Source: Synechococcaceae bacterium WB4_1_0192 (GTDB lineage: Bacteria; Cyanobacteriota; Cyanobacteriia; PCC-6307; Cyanobiaceae). Taken from it: a stretch of DNA of 7,351 bases. This document shows positions 1 through 6,897 of the stretch, piece by piece. A program made the position numbers and the translations under genes. The stretch is taken from positions 1-7,351 of the forward strand of contig RFPK01000100.1 in NCBI GenBank assembly GCA_009926195.1. The letters are read 5' to 3'. The number at the start of each line of letters is the position of its first letter. Position 1 is the stretch's first letter. The notes beneath the pieces are model-generated. The model worked only from the letters and a program-made list of their open reading frames with translations. It had not been told where the DNA came from and did no database searches.

Positions 1-953
1 GCCCCGCTGGCCTGCTGCGGGAGCTGGTGATCACGGCCCACCGGGCCTTTGGACGGCACATGGCCGCCCTGGAACTGCCGGTCGTCTACGCCCAGAACCC
101 GGCCCCGGACGCCGAAGCGATCAACGACGTGGCCAAGGCGGCACTGGCCCTGGAGATCCCGCTGGAGCTGGCCGCCGATGGCAATGCCAGCGCCCAGGAG
201 CTGGCGGTGGCCTTCGCTGCCACCGATCGTTGCCGCGCCCTGCAGCAACAGCTGCGCGAACCCCTGCGACCGGTGACGCTCACCAGCGAGCCAGGTCCAA
301 ACATGCTCGCCGCAGAGGCCGTGGCCTATGCCCCCTGGTGCTGCCCGGGCCATCACTACGCCGACCTCTGGAACCAGCATGTGCTGGTCCTGCTGCTCAG
401 TGAGGGCAAGGATCGACCCTCCGTTCGCCACAAGGTCCGGGTGGACATCGCCGGCGACGGCAGCCACGGTCAGATCGATTGGCCGCTGCTGACCCCCAGC
501 CAGATGAACCCGGTGGAAGCCGGCCGCAGCCCCGGCCTGCTGCACCGTCTCAACGCCCGCTGCCGCTTCGCCGCCGAGCTGCAGGCCGATGCGCTGGCGA
601 TGGCGCAGGCGCGCCAGGCCGAACCCCTGGTGGGCCAGACGCTCACCGGCGTGATCAGCGGTGTCCAGAGTTACGGCTTCTTCGTGGAGGTTCCCCCGTC
701 CCAGGTGGAGGGACTGGTGCACGTCAGCTCGCTCAAGGACGATTGGTACGAGTACCGCTCGCGTCAGAACCGCCTGGTGGGCCGCAAGAACCGCCGCACT
801 TACATGCTGGGCGACGCTGTCGACGTGATCATCCAGAAGGTGGATGTGCTGCGTCACCAGATCGATCTCGAGGTGGTGCTGCCGGAGGGCTGCGAAGCGA
901 TGGCCGACGACGCCGAGACCGAAGCCGACCACGACCCCTCCGACGAGGACTGA
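1..953 (+). CDS. RNase II/R-family (RNB + S1) protein, C-terminal part; 5' end outside the window
   Basis: This is the C-terminal part of an RNB-family 3'-5' exoribonuclease-like protein. The reading frame is open from base 3, so the GTG at 27 is an internal codon (it reads within LLRELVITAHRAFGRH, which resembles the late RNB helix ELMxLANxAVA) and not a start. The end of the RNB domain spans roughly bases 3-520. An S1-type RNA-binding domain follows at about 630-875, with GVISGVQSYGFFVEV, GLVHVSSL, a basic insert GRKNRRTYMLGD as in RNase R-type S1 domains, and QIDLEVV. The protein ends in an acidic tail of Asp/Glu residues. Known members degrade RNA processively from the 3' end in the cytoplasm. 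Unusually, the segment at 339-368 reads CCPGHHYADL where classical members have SPxRRYxDL, so both arginines are replaced. The protein may be a divergent or inactive lineage, and the N-terminal catalytic aspartates cannot be seen. The product family is well supported; catalytic activity is not. Confidence 0.88.
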   Translation, partial: PAGLLRELVITAHRAFGRHMAALELPVVYAQNPAPDAEAINDVAKAALALEIPLELAADGNASAQELAVAFAATDRCRALQQQLREPLRPVTLTSEPGPNMLAAEAVAYAPWCCPGHHYADLWNQHVLVLLLSEGKDRPSVRHKVRVDIAGDGSHGQIDWPLLTPSQMNPVEAGRSPGLLHRLNARCRFAAELQADALAMAQARQAEPLVGQTLTGVISGVQSYGFFVEVPPSQVEGLVHVSSLKDDWYEYRSRQNRLVGRKNRRTYMLGDAVDVIIQKVDVLRHQIDLEVVLPEGCEAMADDAETEADHDPSDED

Positions 954-957
954 GGCC

Positions 958-1584
958 ATGGCGGGCAGCCGCAACGAGCCGATCGTGCTGGCGGTGTCCG
1001 GCGCGAGCGCCCAGCCCCTGGCGGAGCGGGCACTGCAGCTGCTGTTGCAGGCCGATGAAACGGTCGAGCTGGTGGTCAGCCGTGGGGCAATCGGCGTCTG
1101 GCTGGCAGAACTGGGTATTCGCGTCCCTACGGAACCGGATCTGCAGCAGGAGTTCTGGCGGCAGCGCACCGGCTGCAGCAGCGGTCAGCTGCGCTGCCAT
1201 CGCTGGAACGATCAGGCCGCCGCCATCGCCAGCGGCAGCCATCGCACTCGCGGCATGGTGATCCTGCCCTGCTCGATGGGTGCCGTTGGGCGCATTGCGG
1301 CCGGCGTGGCGACAGACCTGTTGGAACGGGCCGCTGATGTGCATCTCAAGGAGGGCAGACCGCTGGTGATCTGTCCGCGGGAAACCCCCTGGAACCTTGT
1401 GCATCTGCGCAACCTGACCACCCTCGCAGAGGCCGGTGCGCGGATCACGCCACCGGTCCCGGCCTGGTACCACCAACCGACCACCATCGAGGAGATGGTG
1501 GATTTTCTGGTGATCCGGGTGTTCGATGCCCTCGGCTTCGAGCTGGGCACTCTGCGCCGCTGGAGCGGCCCGATCAAGCCCTGA
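958..1584 (+). CDS. ubiX: UbiX-type flavin prenyltransferase
   Basis: The 208-residue product matches the full length of UbiX flavin prenyltransferases. These transfer a dimethylallyl group to FMN to make prenyl-FMN, the cofactor of UbiD-type decarboxylases; in cyanobacteria the likely client is the UbiD homologue of plastoquinone synthesis (inference). Visible motifs are an N-terminal Rossmann-like strand and loop (VSGAS, residues 13-17), MVILPCSMGAVGRIA (100-114), LLERAADVHLKEGRPLVICP (121-140), the signature CPRETP (139-144), and WYHQPTTIEEMVDF (170-183). From recollection of the Pseudomonas enzyme, the active-site equivalents are present with a constant offset of +2: S17, E51, R124, K131, R141, E142, Y171 and R187. 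The usual Gly after GAS is Ala18. The ATG at 958 is chosen because GAGGA at 945-949 lies 8 bases upstream and it removes an unrelated N-terminal extension; the frame is open back to 844. It starts 4 bases after the RNB gene stop, which suggests co-transcription. Confidence 0.94.
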   Translation: MAGSRNEPIVLAVSGASAQPLAERALQLLLQADETVELVVSRGAIGVWLAELGIRVPTEPDLQQEFWRQRTGCSSGQLRCHRWNDQAAAIASGSHRTRGMVILPCSMGAVGRIAAGVATDLLERAADVHLKEGRPLVICPRETPWNLVHLRNLTTLAEAGARITPPVPAWYHQPTTIEEMVDFLVIRVFDALGFELGTLRRWSGPIKP

Positions 1585-1620
1585 GCCCCGTCCTCTGAGC
1601 ACCTTCGCGACCGATCCGCC

Positions 1621-2115
1621 TTGAGCCCGCTGCACCGCCTGCTGCTGCTGCCGCTGCTCAGCCCGCTGCTGGCGGTGCTGCTGATGGCCTCCCTGAACCC
1701 GCGCCCGGCGGTGACGCTGCGGCTGTTGGTGTGGGTGTCGCCGGCCTTGCCCCTGGGGGTCTGGATCGGCGGCGGAGCAGCAGCCGGTGCGGTCCTGAGT
1801 GCCGCCGCCACCGCCATCGCCCTGCGCAGCGCCGGTGGAGAACTGCAGGAGCATCGCCAGGTACGCCGGCGCCGCGATGCGGATGAGGACGAAGGGCCCG
1901 CGCCCCCGCCCCGTGCAGCGGAACGGAGTGGCTGGGGGGCAGCCTGGGCAGGCCCGACCCGATCCGCCGGCGAGCCAGCACCGACGGTCTCGGTCCCGTT
2001 CCGGGTGATCAGGAAGGGGAGCGACACCGCCGCCGGCAATAACAGTGGGGCCAGCCATGGCATGAGCAGCGGCCATGGCGACGGCTGGGACGCGGTCGCG
2101 ACGGACGACTGGTGA
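1621..2115 (+). CDS. Small two- or three-helix membrane protein, unknown function
   Basis: I do not recognise this protein as a named family. With a TTG start at 1621 it has 164 residues. The N-terminal part is strongly hydrophobic, with segments at about residues 6-24, 33-50 and 52-68, so two or three membrane helices are likely. The tail is polar and low in complexity: a basic patch QVRRRRD (80-86), an acidic run DADEDE (86-91), a Pro/Ala-rich stretch, then a more ordered-looking PTVSVPFRVIRKGS (121-134), and an acidic, aromatic end VATDDW (159-164). The start is uncertain. No ATG lies in frame upstream before the ubiX stop (same frame, 1582-1584), and TTG precedes the first hydrophobic helix. 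The gene sits 36 bases after ubiX and 63 before the DUF2996 gene. Coding status rests on an open frame with a plausible membrane profile and same-strand tight packing, so it is less certain than its neighbours. Confidence 0.66.
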   Translation: MSPLHRLLLLPLLSPLLAVLLMASLNPRPAVTLRLLVWVSPALPLGVWIGGGAAAGAVLSAAATAIALRSAGGELQEHRQVRRRRDADEDEGPAPPPRAAERSGWGAAWAGPTRSAGEPAPTVSVPFRVIRKGSDTAAGNNSGASHGMSSGHGDGWDAVATDDW

Positions 2116-2178
2116 GCGGCAGAAGGGCGCAGCAACATCCCTAAAGTTCGGCCTGCAGTTCGCCCGAGGCCAGCGTCG

Positions 2179-2640
2179 GTGACCGATTCCGCCAGCTCCG
2201 CCGCCCAACCCGCCGACCAGGCCAGCGCAGGGCCAGCCAGCCAGGCCGCTGCCGCACCGGCCAAGGCCGCCAAGCCCCCGGCCCCGGAGGACAAACCCTT
2301 CGCCGAGTTCGTGCCCAACCTGTTGATCCCGGCCATCGCTGACGAAATCAGGAACTACGGCGGTCCTGATACCAGCCTCAGCTTCGAGTCGGGAGCCATG
2401 CCGGTGGTGGGCAGCGCCTGTTGGATGGTGAAGGGTGAGCTGCCCGGCGGCCGCCGTTTCTGGCTGTGTTTCACCGCAGAATCGATCGGCTCAGCCAAGA
2501 CGATCGCCGTGGCGGAAGCCGGCGCTGAACCCAGCCTGCTGGAATCCTTCCTGATCGACGAGAAGAAGATCACCCTGGCGCTGCTGGTCTCTCGCCTGGT
2601 CCAGCGCCTCAACGGCCAGAAGTGGCTCGGGGCCAACTGA
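2179..2640 (+). CDS. DUF2996 domain protein
   Basis: This is a 153-residue soluble protein. Residues 1-40 are a low-complexity Ala/Pro/Ser/Lys-rich leader. Residues about 41-150 form the DUF2996 domain, recognisable by FVPNLLIPAIADEIRNYGGP (44-63), SFESGAMPVVGSACWMVKGE (68-87), a GRRFWLCFTAESI stretch (91-103), and the C-terminal FLIDEKKITLALLVSRLVQRLNGQKWLG (124-151). The domain is known to me from cyanobacteria and plastid-bearing organisms without an assigned reaction, so no function is given. The GTG start at 2179 is supported by GAGG at 2166-2169, 9 bases upstream; no later start preserves the domain. There is no signal peptide or membrane segment. It lies between a membrane-protein gene and acsF on the same strand. 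A role linked to photosynthetic membranes or pigment supply is conceivable from the neighbourhood and family distribution, but this is inference only. Confidence 0.88.
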   Translation: MTDSASSAAQPADQASAGPASQAAAAPAKAAKPPAPEDKPFAEFVPNLLIPAIADEIRNYGGPDTSLSFESGAMPVVGSACWMVKGELPGGRRFWLCFTAESIGSAKTIAVAEAGAEPSLLESFLIDEKKITLALLVSRLVQRLNGQKWLGAN

Positions 2641-2722
2641 TCGGCTGCAAACGGAACCGAGCACGAGCAGCGGGTCACAAGGCTCGAGGGCTCAGCCATC
2701 CGCCAGCTGGCAAGTCGTGAAG

Positions 2723-2751
2723 GGAGCCGTCGCAGCGCCCCCTGCGGCTCC
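2723..2751 (+). other. Imperfect inverted repeat upstream of acsF
   Basis: GGAGCCG (2723-2729) pairs with CGGCTCC (2745-2751). An inner CAG/CTG pair (2733-2735 with 2742-2744) is separated from the outer stem by a 3-base bulge, and the loop is CGCCCC. No run of T follows, so it does not look like a standard intrinsic terminator for the DUF2996 gene. It lies 34-62 bases before the acsF start and could be a leader or regulatory hairpin, or a chance structure in GC-rich DNA. The rest of the 2641-2784 gap shows no clear promoter. Confidence 0.3.
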
Positions 2752-2784
2752 TACGATGGGCACTCCGCCAACAGCCGCCGCCCG

Positions 2785-3885
2785 ATGGTGCCACCCTCCG
2801 CCGTTGCCTCGCCCGACGCCGCGACAGCCGCCATCGGCACGCCCGACGCGCCGGCCATCAAGGACCCGGTGAAGGACACCATCCTGACGCCGCGCTTCTA
2901 CACGACCGACTTCGAGGCCATGGCGGCCATGGACCTGCGGCCGAACGAGCAGGAGCTCGAGGCCATTTGCGAGGAGTTCCGCAAGGACTACAACCGCCAC
3001 CACTTCGTCCGCAACGACGAATTCGAAGGTGCTGCCGACAAACTCGATCCGGACACGCGCCGCGTGTTCATTGAGTTCCTTGAGCAGAGCTGCACCTCTG
3101 AGTTCTCCGGGTTCCTGCTCTACAAGGAACTGAGCCGCCGCATCAAGGACAAGAACCCCCTGCTGGCCGAATGCTTCGCCCACATGGCCCGCGATGAAGC
3201 CCGCCACGCCGGCTTCCTCAACAAGGCGATGAGCGATTTCGGTCTGCAGCTCGACCTTGGCTTCCTGACCGCCAGCAAGGCCTACACCTTCTTCAAGCCC
3301 GCCTACATCTTCTACGCCACCTACCTGAGCGAGAAGATTGGCTACTGGCGCTACATCGCCATCTTCCGCCACCTCGAGAAGAACCCAGACAGCAAGATCT
3401 TCCCGATCTTCAACTTCTTCGAGAACTGGTGCCAGGACGAGAACCGTCACGGTGACTTCTTCGACGCCCTGATGAAGGCGCAGCCGTCCACCGTGCGTGG
3501 CTTCAAGGCCCGCCTGTGGTGCCGTTTCTTCCTGCTGGCCGTGTTCGCGACCATGTACGTGCGCGACGTGGCGCGCAAGGAGTTCTACGAGGCTCTGGGA
3601 CTGGACGCTCGCGACTATGACAAATACGTGATCGCCAAGACCAACGAAACCTCGGCCCGCGTCTTCCCGGTCGTGCTGAACGTGGACCATCCCAAGTTCT
3701 ACACCCGTCTGGAGCGTCTAGTGCGCAACAACACTGAGCTCAGCAAGGCAGACGAAAGCAACGCCGCGGCACCGATCAAGGCGATCCGCAAACTGCCCTA
3801 CTGGATTGCCAACGCCACCGAGATGGCGAAGCTGTTCCTGATGAGCCCGATCCGTAGCGAAGACTTCCAACCGGCCGTTCGCTGA
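2785..3885 (+). CDS. acsF: Aerobic Mg-protoporphyrin IX monomethyl ester (oxidative) cyclase
   Basis: AcsF (also called ChlE/CycI) is the diiron, O2-dependent enzyme that closes the fifth (isocyclic) ring of chlorophyll. It converts Mg-protoporphyrin IX 13-monomethyl ester to divinyl-protochlorophyllide at the membrane; the cyanobacterial enzyme is known to need the partner Ycf54, which is not in this window. The 366-residue length fits the family. The N-terminal 26 residues are Ala/Pro-rich and variable, then the conserved core opens with DPVKDTILTPRFYTTDFEAM. Diiron ligands are visible as two ExxH motifs, DEARH (E138, H141) and DENRH (E219, H222), with a likely helix glutamate E106 in TSEFSGF. 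Later aromatic-rich helices (about 165-260) are typical. The ATG at 2785 is the first plausible start in frame; no good Shine-Dalgarno sequence is seen. The gene is flanked by a hairpin-bearing leader and a strong stem-loop, so it may be a separate transcription unit. I see only one cyclase gene here and no sign of the anaerobic BchE type. Confidence 0.97.
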   Translation: MVPPSAVASPDAATAAIGTPDAPAIKDPVKDTILTPRFYTTDFEAMAAMDLRPNEQELEAICEEFRKDYNRHHFVRNDEFEGAADKLDPDTRRVFIEFLEQSCTSEFSGFLLYKELSRRIKDKNPLLAECFAHMARDEARHAGFLNKAMSDFGLQLDLGFLTASKAYTFFKPAYIFYATYLSEKIGYWRYIAIFRHLEKNPDSKIFPIFNFFENWCQDENRHGDFFDALMKAQPSTVRGFKARLWCRFFLLAVFATMYVRDVARKEFYEALGLDARDYDKYVIAKTNETSARVFPVVLNVDHPKFYTRLERLVRNNTELSKADESNAAAPIKAIRKLPYWIANATEMAKLFLMSPIRSEDFQPAVR

Positions 3886-3907
3886 GGCTTCAGCCACCCG
3901 GTAACCC

Positions 3908-3940
3908 AGGCCCCGGCCCATTCGGCCGGGGCCTTCTTGC
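3908..3940 (+). terminator. GC-rich stem-loop after acsF, probable intrinsic terminator
   Basis: AGGCCCCGGCC (3908-3918) and GGCCGGGGCCT (3924-3934) form a perfect 11-bp stem with a 5-base loop CATTC. The stem begins 23 bases after the acsF stop. It is followed by TTCTTGC, only a weak T-tract, so termination may be partial. The symmetry would allow the same hairpin from the other strand, but no converging gene is seen. Confidence 0.78.
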
Positions 3941-4000
3941 ATGTCACTGCGGCGATCTGGCCGTAATCCCTCCCCTCCACCCGATCGCAACGGACCGCGC

Positions 4001-5449
4001 GTGATTGCCACCCCCTCCTCCAGCCTCCCCACCGCCGCGGCCTGCGGCGACGGCTTTGGCAGCCACTGGACGCCGCAGCTGGAAGCCCTGCTGGCGGCCG
4101 GTCGGGCCGCTGGTGCCGATCTGGTGGAAGTGTTTCTCGAGCGGACGGACCATCTCGGTCTGTTGGCCGAACAGGACCGGATCACCAGCGTCACCCCGGC
4201 CTTCGGCATGGGGGCCGGCATTCGCGTGTTCCGCAACCAGCGCGATGGTTTCGTCAGCACCAACGACCTCAGCGCGGCCGGTCTGCAGCGGGCCCTGGAC
4301 CAGGCCCTCGGCATGCTGGGCCTGCAACGCAGCACCCTGCCCGCCGCCGGCTTCGATGGTCTGGGTGCCCTGCGCGACTTCGCCGCCAGCAAGGACGACT
4401 GGCTGAAGCGCTGCCCCGAGCTGCAAGAGGCCAGCCTGCACCTGCTGCGGGGTACGGATCAGCTGAACCGCAAGGGCAAGCACCTGCAGGCACGCCGCGG
4501 CAGCTATGCCCGCGACTGGCAGGAAGTGCTCGTGGCCGCCAGCGATGGCACCTATGGACGCGATGTGCGCCTGCACCAGTCGGTGGGGCTGAACGTGCTG
4601 GCGGCCGATGGCGAACACCGTGCCGGCGTTGGCCGCCGCTACGGCACCTCCGGTCGCCCGGACGATCTCCGCCTCTGGGATGCCGAAGCCTCGGCCCGGG
4701 AGGTGTGCGAGAGCGCCGGCACCATGCTCTACGCCGACTACGTGGAGGCGGGCCAGCTGCCGGTGGTGCTGGCGAACCGATTCGGCGGCGTGATCTTCCA
4801 TGAGGCCTGCGGCCACCTGCTGGAGACCACCCAGGTGGAGCGGGGCACCACCCCCTTTGCCGACCGGGTGGGCCAGACGATCGCGCACGAAGCCGTGACA
4901 GCCATCGACGAGGGACTCACCGGCGGGGCCTTCGGCTCCCTGTGCATGGACGATGAGGGGATGGAGCCGCAGCGCACGGTGCTGATCGAAAACGGCGTCC
5001 TGCAACGCTTCATCAGCGACCGCGCCGGTGAGCTGCGCACCGGCCATGCCCGCACCGGCAGCGGCCGCCGTCAGGGCCATACCTTTGCGGCTGCCAGCCG
5101 CATGCGCAACACCTACATCGCCGCCGGTCCGCACACGCCCGAGCAGCTGATCGCGTCGGTCGACAAGGGCCTGTACTGCAAATCGATGGGCGGCGGCAGC
5201 GTCGGTCCCACCGGCCAGTTCAACTTCGCCGTGGAGGAGGGCTACCTGATCGAAGACGGCCAGCTCACCAAACCGGTCAAGGGCGCCACCCTGATCGGTG
5301 AGGCCAAGGAGGTGATGCCGCGGATCTCGATGTGCGCCAACGACCTCGAGCTGGCCGCCGGCTTCTGCGGCTCGGTCAGCGGCAGCATCTTCGTCACCGT
5401 GGGCCAGCCCCACATCAAGGTGGATTCGATCACCGTGGGTGGTCGCTGA
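4001..5449 (+). CDS. tldD: TldD-type metalloprotease subunit
   Basis: TldD is the zinc-bearing subunit of the TldD/TldE heterodimeric protease. In enterobacteria the complex removes the leader of microcin B17, degrades the antitoxin CcdA, and cleaves small unfolded peptides; the cyanobacterial substrate is not known to me. The 482-residue product has the family's usual length. The metal-binding motif HEACGH is at residues 267-272 (H267, E268, H272), the equivalent of the HExxxH of E. coli TldD. The C-terminal GFCGSVSGSIFVTVGQPHIKV contains Cys456, at the position expected for the conserved third-ligand cysteine. The frame is open back to an ATG at 3941, but that codon lies just 6 bases after the acsF stem-loop and adds 20 Arg/Pro-rich residues, so I prefer GTG at 4001; no strong Shine-Dalgarno sequence marks either. 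The stop is followed after one base by tldE, indicating coupled expression of the two subunits. Older annotations call this family a modulator of DNA gyrase. Confidence 0.93.
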   Translation: MIATPSSSLPTAAACGDGFGSHWTPQLEALLAAGRAAGADLVEVFLERTDHLGLLAEQDRITSVTPAFGMGAGIRVFRNQRDGFVSTNDLSAAGLQRALDQALGMLGLQRSTLPAAGFDGLGALRDFAASKDDWLKRCPELQEASLHLLRGTDQLNRKGKHLQARRGSYARDWQEVLVAASDGTYGRDVRLHQSVGLNVLAADGEHRAGVGRRYGTSGRPDDLRLWDAEASAREVCESAGTMLYADYVEAGQLPVVLANRFGGVIFHEACGHLLETTQVERGTTPFADRVGQTIAHEAVTAIDEGLTGGAFGSLCMDDEGMEPQRTVLIENGVLQRFISDRAGELRTGHARTGSGRRQGHTFAAASRMRNTYIAAGPHTPEQLIASVDKGLYCKSMGGGSVGPTGQFNFAVEEGYLIEDGQLTKPVKGATLIGEAKEVMPRISMCANDLELAAGFCGSVSGSIFVTVGQPHIKVDSITVGGR

Positions 5450-5450
5450 C

Positions 5451-6887
5451 ATGCCCTTCACCAGCAGCAATCCGACCAGCCCGATGGCCACCGACAGCAG
5501 CATCGCCTCCAGCACGCCCAGCGGCAGCGCCGGTCTCGACGCCGAAACCCTGCGCAGCCAGCTCGGCGACATCGCCGCCAACGCCGGCATCCGCCGCTGG
5601 GACCTGGGCGCGGCCTGCAGCTCCGATACCTCCGTGCAGGTGGATCGCGGCGAGGCCAAACAGCTCAAGGGAGCCCAGCGCAGCTCAATCACCATTCGCG
5701 TCTGGAACGACGACGGCCTGGTGGGCATCACCAGCACCTCCGACCTCTCGCCCTCCGGATTGGCCCGCGCCCTGGCGGGTGCCCGTGATGCCAGCGCCTT
5801 CGGCAACCCGGACGACACGCCGGCCTTCTCGCCGCTGGCGACGGCTCCGCTGGCCAGCCTGGATCAGCCGATCCATGAGCCCGCGGGCATCCTGCAGCTG
5901 CTCGACACCCTGAAGGACGCCGAGCGCCAGCTGCTCGCTCGCCACAGCGCGATCGGCACGGTGCCCTACAACGGCCTGGCCGAGCGCACCAGCGAGCGGA
6001 TCTACCTCAACAGCGACGGCGCCTGCCGCCAGCAGCGTCTGAGCACCGCCAGCCTCTACCTGTACGCCAGGGCGGAAGAAGCCGGCCGCAAACCCCGTAG
6101 CGCCGGCGCCGTACGCCTGGCCTACGGCGCCGGCGACCTCGATGTCGCGGGCTGCATCGATGAGGCGGCGGAGCGCACGATCAGCCATCTCGACTACGCC
6201 CCGATCGAGACCGGCCGCTACACCTGCGTGTTCAGCCCGGAGGCCTTCCTCGATCTGATCGGCGCCTTCAGCGGCCTGTTCAACGCCCGCGCCGTCCTCG
6301 ATGGCGTCAGCCTCAGCAACCGCGAGTCGCTCGGCGAGCAGCTGGCGGTGCCGTTCCTCTCCATCCACGACAACGGCCTGCACCCCGGCAACGTCGGTGC
6401 CTCGGCCTTTGACGGTGAAGGCACGCCGACCCAGCGGCTGGCGCTGATCGAGGGCGGGGTGTTGCGCAACTTCCTGCATTCGGAAGCCACCGCCCGCGCC
6501 TTCGGCGTGGCACCCACCGGCCATGCCGGCCTGGGTGCGAAGGTGTCGGTGGGGGCGGACTGGCTGGAGATCGGCGCCACGACCGGCAGCAGCGGTGGCC
6601 AGGCGGGCCTGAATCGCTTCCAGGCCGATCAGGCAATCGTCTGGATCGACTCGCTCTCGGCTCTGCATGCCGGCGTGAAAGCCAGCCAGGGGTCCTTCTC
6701 TCTGCCCTTCGACGGCTGGCTGGTGCGCGGCGGTGAGGCCCGCTCGATCGAAGCCGCGACCGTGGCCGGCGATATCCGCCAGGTGCTGAAGGCGATCATC
6801 GGCTTCGAGGGCGAGGCCAAGATCACCCCTGATGGGCTCTGCCCGCTGGTGTGGGTGGAGGGCCTCTCGATCACCGGCGAAGCCTGA
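5451..6887 (+). CDS. tldE: TldE/PmbA-type protease subunit
   Basis: This is the partner subunit of TldD (TldE, also called PmbA), 478 residues. It shares the family fold but lacks a metal motif: no HExxxH is present, as expected for TldE, which helps form the peptide channel rather than the zinc site. Recognisable family stretches include ITIRVWNDDGLVGITSTSDL in the N-terminal domain, the CVFSPEAF segment from residue 259, the conserved FDGEGTPTQRLALIEGGVL region at about 320-338 that introduces the C-terminal domain, and the terminal LVWVEGLSITG. Residues 1-30 are Ser/Thr-rich and poorly conserved. The ATG at 5451, one base after the tldD stop, is taken as the start; ATG at 5484 is an alternative that removes 11 residues. 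No separate ribosome binding site is obvious, so translation is probably coupled to tldD. A TldD/TldE pair argues for an intact functional heterodimer. Confidence 0.92.
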   Translation: MPFTSSNPTSPMATDSSIASSTPSGSAGLDAETLRSQLGDIAANAGIRRWDLGAACSSDTSVQVDRGEAKQLKGAQRSSITIRVWNDDGLVGITSTSDLSPSGLARALAGARDASAFGNPDDTPAFSPLATAPLASLDQPIHEPAGILQLLDTLKDAERQLLARHSAIGTVPYNGLAERTSERIYLNSDGACRQQRLSTASLYLYARAEEAGRKPRSAGAVRLAYGAGDLDVAGCIDEAAERTISHLDYAPIETGRYTCVFSPEAFLDLIGAFSGLFNARAVLDGVSLSNRESLGEQLAVPFLSIHDNGLHPGNVGASAFDGEGTPTQRLALIEGGVLRNFLHSEATARAFGVAPTGHAGLGAKVSVGADWLEIGATTGSSGGQAGLNRFQADQAIVWIDSLSALHAGVKASQGSFSLPFDGWLVRGGEARSIEAATVAGDIRQVLKAIIGFEGEAKITPDGLCPLVWVEGLSITGEA

Positions 6888-6897
6888 GGCCACGACA

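Noticed and set aside
479..1261. Plus-strand open frame overlapping the RNB gene and ubiX
   Set aside because: It is in another frame of two recognised genes and its Arg/Pro/Ala-rich product has no motifs.
829..2336. Two long minus-strand open frames (829-2208 and 1212-2336) opposite ubiX and the membrane-protein gene
   Set aside because: Both translations are low-complexity and rich in Arg, Gly, Gln and Ala, and both run antisense to ubiX. The membrane-protein region was considered more carefully because its + strand gene is weaker, but neither minus frame shows a better protein profile.
2752..2757. TACGAT as a -10 promoter element for acsF
   Set aside because: It matches only four of six consensus bases, has no convincing -35 element at the right distance, and overlaps the edge of the hairpin.
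2756..2784. ATG at 2756 as an upstream start for acsF
   Set aside because: It is out of frame with the cyclase; the in-frame upstream codons contain no start.
2692..3690. Minus-strand open frame of 332 codons opposite acsF
   Set aside because: It is antisense to a strongly conserved enzyme gene; the Val/Glu/His/Leu-rich product is the typical mirror of that codon usage.
3937..3967. TTGCAT (3937-3942) and CGTAAT (3962-3967) as a promoter for tldD
   Set aside because: The match is weak (three and four of six bases) and the 19-base spacing is too long; it was not strong enough to list.
3944..5818. Very long open frame on the minus strand (624 codons) opposite tldD and the start of tldE
   Set aside because: It is antisense to clearly recognisable TldD and TldE, its translation is Ala/Gly/His/Gln-rich without any family motif, and long antisense open frames are expected in DNA with this G+C.
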